Shown piece by piece: positions 8,481 to 11,173 of a stretch of DNA of 11,173 bases (the first letter of the stretch is position 1; each line of letters opens with the position of its first letter). The notes under the pieces were generated by a model that had not been told where the DNA came from, did not search any database, and worked only from the letters and a program-made list of their open reading frames with translations. Both the position numbers and the translations under genes were made by a program. Where the stretch lies: the NCBI GenBank assembly GCA_900088475.1, contig FLMG01003208.1:1-11173 (forward strand), given 5' to 3'. Source of the stretch: Hyphochytrium catenoides (lineage: Eukaryota; Sar; Hyphochytriomycetes; Hyphochytriales; Hyphochytriaceae).

Positions 8481-8540
8481 GGAGGGAGCAAGAGTGAGAC
8501 GCAGAGAGAGAGAAAGAGAGAGCGAAAAAGAGAGAAAGAG
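8481..8540 (-). repeat. Polypyrimidine (CT-rich) tract in the RING gene promoter
   Basis: On the plus strand 55 of 60 bases are purines, largely GAGAGA; the minus (coding) strand is therefore CT-rich. Such tracts often lie just upstream of transcription starts in fungi and can act as GAGA-like or nucleosome-excluding elements. It sits immediately upstream of the TATA-like box. Confidence 0.6.
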
Positions 8541-8682
8541 ACGTCAGAGTGTTGAAATAGAGCTATTCTTAACAGATTGAGAAAATGAGCCTGCTGATGA
8601 GAATCTTGTAAGCATGCGCTATAGCAAAGGAGGAGCATCGACATTCGAGAATAACACGCCAAACAGGGAGCCAAGGAGGTTC

Positions 8683-8698
8683 CTGCGCAAGTGCGCAG
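8683..8698. promoter_or_regulatory. Perfect GC-rich palindrome CTGCGCA-N2-TGCGCAG
   Basis: The two 7-bp arms are exact inverted repeats separated by AG. It is located about 205 bases upstream of the TATA-like box of the RING gene and about 50 bases after the stop of the C2-CUE gene. The form, two TGCGCA half sites, is that of a dimeric transcription-factor site, similar in shape to metazoan NRF1 sites. The binding factor here is unknown. Confidence 0.4.
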
Positions 8699-8748
8699 AG
8701 TCGCATAAAGCTTTCAGGCGCCTCTGAGTAAGTCAAAGGCTAACCGTA

Positions 8749-11173
8749 TCATAGAACAAGCAGGGATTTGCAGAGAAAGGAAGCTGCTGTGACAACTGAC
8801 ATGAGCTCTGCTAGGGCTGGACCCTGATTCCGATTCATTTCTGCAAGTACAAACAAGATGAATATGCGAGCAAGACGGATGCACACACAGCTGGAGAGGA
8901 AAGAAAGGAGGTGAATGGAAAATAGGGGCTGAGTAATCCTACCGACTATTTGCCGCAGGTGATCTATCAATGAGCTCTGTACACGCGGACAGCAACAGTA
9001 GTTAGACCCTAAAGCCGTTCCAACCCCAAAGTAGAGTCGAAGCGAGAAGACTTTTGTTCGACACCATGCTTAGGACGAGTAAGCCCTCCAACCAAGAACC
9101 GATAATAGCGATGAATAGCAGGAGTTATCGCAGTGACAAGAGAAAGACTGGCCCAACTGCAGTAGCGCAGGAGCAAGAAGGTAGGACAGGAGAAGTCCTG
9201 TATCGTTGAGTGAGAACTTTGAACTAAGGCTTGAAGAGAGACCAAAACAGAGCCAAAGGATGTATCATGAAAGAGATGAACTTGTACCTGAAGCGTCGCC
9301 GCATTGGACCCAGAAGCGGAAGACGTTGGTGGAGCCGGAACGGAGGTGCCTCGACGTCTATCTTCTCTTCTAAGATTTCCGGTTGTTCGCCTTCGAGGAC
9401 CAAGATCCCATTCATAATATTCCTGAATAGGAGAGGCCAAGTACTCGTCTACAAAAGAATCTGAAGAGTCTGACGTAGACGTTGTCGGCCGGCGGCCAGG
9501 ATCAGGACTGACGCCTGATAAGAACAATATCGTTAAAGGATAAGGTCAAAAAGGAAACACCAGCATAGTGGCATGCAGTCTTTCTCGCATAAAGCAGATA
9601 AGGGAAAACGATACCAGCTCACACTAATCTACTATAGAAAGAACAGCACCAGGAACAACGCTGGCACAACAGAAGAGTGTTGAGTGAGCTAGCTCATTTG
9701 CCTTCCCCTCTCTTACTCTCTAAGACTCTATAGAAGTGGAACGGCATGCAGGGTCAACACATGGTCACGACCATGTATAAGAGAGTGAACTAACAGCCGG
9801 AAGAGTCTAATCAGGGCAGATCAAAGACTTAGTACCTCGTGGGGCTTCAGCTGCATCCGTCTACATAGGTAAAAGAGACCCACAGGCACGTTGAGAGGAC
9901 ACGGCGTTAGACCACAGCCACAATTGGTGAAGAGATGACCCACATGGGCCAGAACAAAAAGAGACGGAATGCGTCCTCCTAAAGCGGAAAGGCAAGCCTA
10001 AGAAAGAAGGGCATCAGATGGAGCATACCTCCGTGGGGAACATAACCATAATATCTTCGGCAATGCTCTCCATAGAACGATCAGCTTCATATCCCGATGT
10101 CAGGAGAGCGACCAACATTGAACGCGGTACATGGGGGAAGATTTCGCTAAGCTGCTCCGCGTCCTGTTGCGCCCTCCTTTCAAAGACACTCCGTATTCTT
10201 TGACGTACGGAAAGTATAGCAGAGGCAGGACGAGAAAGAGGAGGTGGATGGGTTGGAGGGGAAGGAGCTGGTAAACTCTCCGATTTCTGTTCCTCCTCTG
10301 TAGCGTGCGGGGAGGAACAGGGGTCGATCGTTGGACCGCTCTCTACTTCGCCCTCTCGTAACTTCACCTAGGTACTCGTGTTAGTCCTGGGCCATGAGGA
10401 TTACCCGCAAACTGCCCCACTACCTTAACGGTGCAGTTACGGTCACTACGAGGCACAAGCCCAGACCGCTATACACGGAGAACTAGGACTATTGAGATTA
10501 GGACTCAAGCTTTGCTCATAAAAAGTAATAAAGAAAGAAAGAAACAAGAGCCGGAGCTGTTTTCTTACCTCAACCAGAAAGGAGCCACCTAGCGATACTG
10601 AGGAGTTAACATCGTCCATGTCTTCCTGACTTCTAGTGATGAGAGCGACCTGCAGCCATCACAATGTGAGACTAGGTTAATAGAGCACGCGAACTGCTGC
10701 TCTGCCCAAGCATGGACGTGAGGCTTGCTACAGCCCTGAAGCGAAGAATGACGCCTCCTTACCCCGGTGCCCTTGTCCACCTTTAGAAGCGCTGTGTGCA
10801 GTCTAAAGGAGAGCATCAGTTGGCCGCTTTTCCCAACAGGGACGTGATATAATTTCAGCAGGACCTCCCCTCGTACTTTCTTCCCTATCTGCAAAGGACA
10901 GAGCCACACTCAGGGACACAAGGGATATAGAGGCGAGCACTCAACAACTGGAGAGGAAGCTTAGCGTGGCCGGAGACCAGGCAGCCGCACAATCTAATGA
11001 CGCCTCCGGATCACACCGCCAAGAGCTCAAGCAGAAGGGACAAGTAGATTGAGACGCGGGACGACGCAAACAAGAGAGATACGACGCAAACACGGTATTG
11101 CCAACAACAGGACGCTCACCTTGAAGGCCATAGGAACATCATCCGCCGTGTAGTTTCTTATGCCATGGACCAT
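8749..11173 (-). CDS. PTEN/tensin-type C2 plus CUE domain protein (spliced, 5' partial)
   Basis: Model exons in coding order: 11173-11120, 10888-10763, 10649-10569, 10367-10029, 9860-9836, 9514-9288, 8976-8943, 8840-8749 (978 nt, 325 aa plus TGA). All phases agree and all introns are GT-AG (GTGAGC, GTAAGG, GTAAGA, GTATGC, GTACTA, GTACAA, GTAGGA donors), several with CTAAC/TTAAC branch sites before the acceptor (for example GGACTAAC before 10367, GTCTAAC before 8976). Domains: residues about 1-95 match the PTEN/tensin C2 pattern; about 100-145 are a Pro/Ser/Glu-rich linker; about 155-194 a CUE domain; 201-284 Ser/Arg-rich low complexity including DSSDSF and RREDRRRG; 285-325 helical (LIDHLRQIVEMNRN). 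An ATG lies exactly at the window edge, but a phosphatase-like domain would be expected upstream, so treat it as partial. The first four exons are firm; exon 5 (25 nt) is small and the last two are moderately supported. An alternative seventh exon from about 9196 (DFSCPTFLLLRYC..., stop at 9009-9011) also keeps phase 0. Confidence 0.7.
9685..9696. repeat. Perfect 12-bp palindrome TGAGCTAGCTCA
   Basis: It lies inside the 321-nt intron (9835-9515) of the C2-CUE gene model, 63 bases from a second palindrome. No function is assigned. Confidence 0.6.
9759..9776. repeat. Perfect inverted repeat ACATGGTC-N2-GACCATGT
   Basis: Two exact 8-bp arms flank AC. It is within the same long intron of the C2-CUE gene model. 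It could be a dimer-binding site or a small hairpin in the pre-mRNA; the 2-base loop makes a stable RNA hairpin less likely. Confidence 0.6.
10047..10166 (-). other. CUE ubiquitin-binding domain
   Basis: A 40-residue stretch within exon 10367-10029 reads DAEQLSEIFPHVPRSML, then LLTSGYEADRSMESIAEDIM. It has the L-x-E-I-F-P-x-V-P helix-1 signature (the M/I-F-P motif contacts ubiquitin) and a third helix with S-M-E-x-I-A-x-D-I. The pattern resembles the CUE of ER-associated gp78/AMFR more than endosomal Vps9-type CUEs. The usual C-terminal LL is replaced by IM, which may weaken binding. It is preceded by a basic segment, VRQRIRSVFERR. Confidence 0.7.
10530..10544. repeat. AAAG tetranucleotide microsatellite
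   Basis: About 3.75 units of AAAG (TTTC on the coding strand) within the intron 10568-10368 of the C2-CUE gene model. It is a minor simple repeat. Confidence 0.7.
10569..11173 (-). other. PTEN/tensin-type C2 domain (three exons)
   Basis: The spliced peptide has VRGEVLLKLYH followed by about 11 residues and LMLSFRLHTALL, the core pattern of PTEN-family C2 domains (a GDVxVxxYH strand, then FRxQFHT). After that come ALITRSQEDMDD and GGSFLVEVKL, matching the later strand with Asp and the final F-x-V-E-V strand of that fold. These C2 domains bind acidic phospholipids without calcium. The catalytic domain that normally precedes it is not in the window. The assignment is by eye and rests on three exons in agreeing phase. 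Confidence 0.6.
11061..11092. repeat. Short direct repeat ACGACGCAAACA, two copies 20 bp apart
   Basis: Copies at 11061-11072 and 11081-11092 are identical over 12 bases. They fall inside the first visible intron (11119-10889) of the C2-CUE gene. This is probably a slippage or small tandem duplication remnant. Confidence 0.6.

Larger units (their letters stand above)
8443..8748. other. Gene-to-gene spacer with promoter-like features
   Basis: This is about 300 bases between the stop of the C2-CUE gene model and the leader of the RING gene, both on the minus strand. I find no convincing coding exon. It holds a GCGC palindrome, a long polypyrimidine tract on the minus strand and a TATA-like box, ordered as in a promoter for the RING gene. 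Two open stretches on the minus strand after an acceptor-like TACTCAG (about 8725) were considered as exons, but neither has a good donor. Confidence 0.5.

Noticed and set aside
8636-8724. Minus-strand open stretches (RRLKALCDS... and FMRLCALAQE...) after TACTCAG
   Set aside because: No consensus donor ends them and they cannot be joined in phase to the exons on either side; they lie in the likely promoter of the RING gene.
9009-9198. Alternative last exon of the C2-CUE gene (DFSCPTFLLLRYC..., stop at 9009-9011)
   Set aside because: It keeps phase and cannot be excluded, but the exon at 8976 has a much stronger branch site and acceptor and yields a more protein-like helical tail.
9224-9527. 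Plus- and minus-strand short frames overlapping the Ser/Arg-rich exon
   Set aside because: They are shadows of the exon 9514-9288; only one minus-strand frame fits the splice phases on both sides.
9861-10000. Open minus-strand reading after the CUE exon (LFVLAHVGHLF, CGCGLTPC and a hydrophobic alternative frame)
   Set aside because: Joining it does not give the phase needed by the following exon at 9514, while skipping to the 25-nt exon 9860-9836 does; it is better read as intron.

Overview
The window looks like a compact, intron-containing eukaryotic nuclear genome, most probably fungal. The evidence for that is short GT-AG introns (about 50-320 nt), several preceded by CTAAC-like branch sites 20-30 nt before the AG, densely packed genes, and a huge repeat protein reminiscent of fungal LEA/DUF3712-type vacuolar proteins. 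I cannot name the species; Basidiomycota or an early-diverging fungus is only a guess. There are no prokaryotic signals, tRNA, rRNA, CRISPR or recognisable transposon.

Layout. (1) Bases 1-7359, plus strand: one uninterrupted open frame of 2452 visible residues, cut at its 5' end by the window edge. It is built from about eleven copies of a 160-190-residue beta-rich unit that alternate between two subtypes, followed by a different C-terminal domain and a charged tail. (2) 7360-7623: short convergent intergenic space. (3) 7624 to about 8480, minus strand: a small spliced gene whose C-terminus is a complete RING-H2 finger, rebuilt across two introns, probably with one membrane segment in front of it. 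(4) About 8443-8748: a promoter-like stretch with a TATA-like box, a 60-nt polypurine/polypyrimidine tract and a perfect TGCGCA-N2-TGCGCA palindrome. (5) 8749-11173, minus strand: the C-terminal part of a spliced gene of at least eight exons, encoding a PTEN/tensin-type C2 domain, a proline-rich linker, a CUE ubiquitin-binding domain resembling that of gp78/AMFR, a Ser/Arg-rich low-complexity exon and a short helical tail.

The two minus-strand genes are tandem and both have ubiquitin-system features (CUE reader, RING E3), and both may act at membranes. That suggests, but does not prove, a functional link, or even a single longer gene. The phospholipid-binding C2 plus CUE combination is the most unusual thing here. 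All splice models come from reading splice signals, phases and protein motifs by eye; RNA evidence would settle them.
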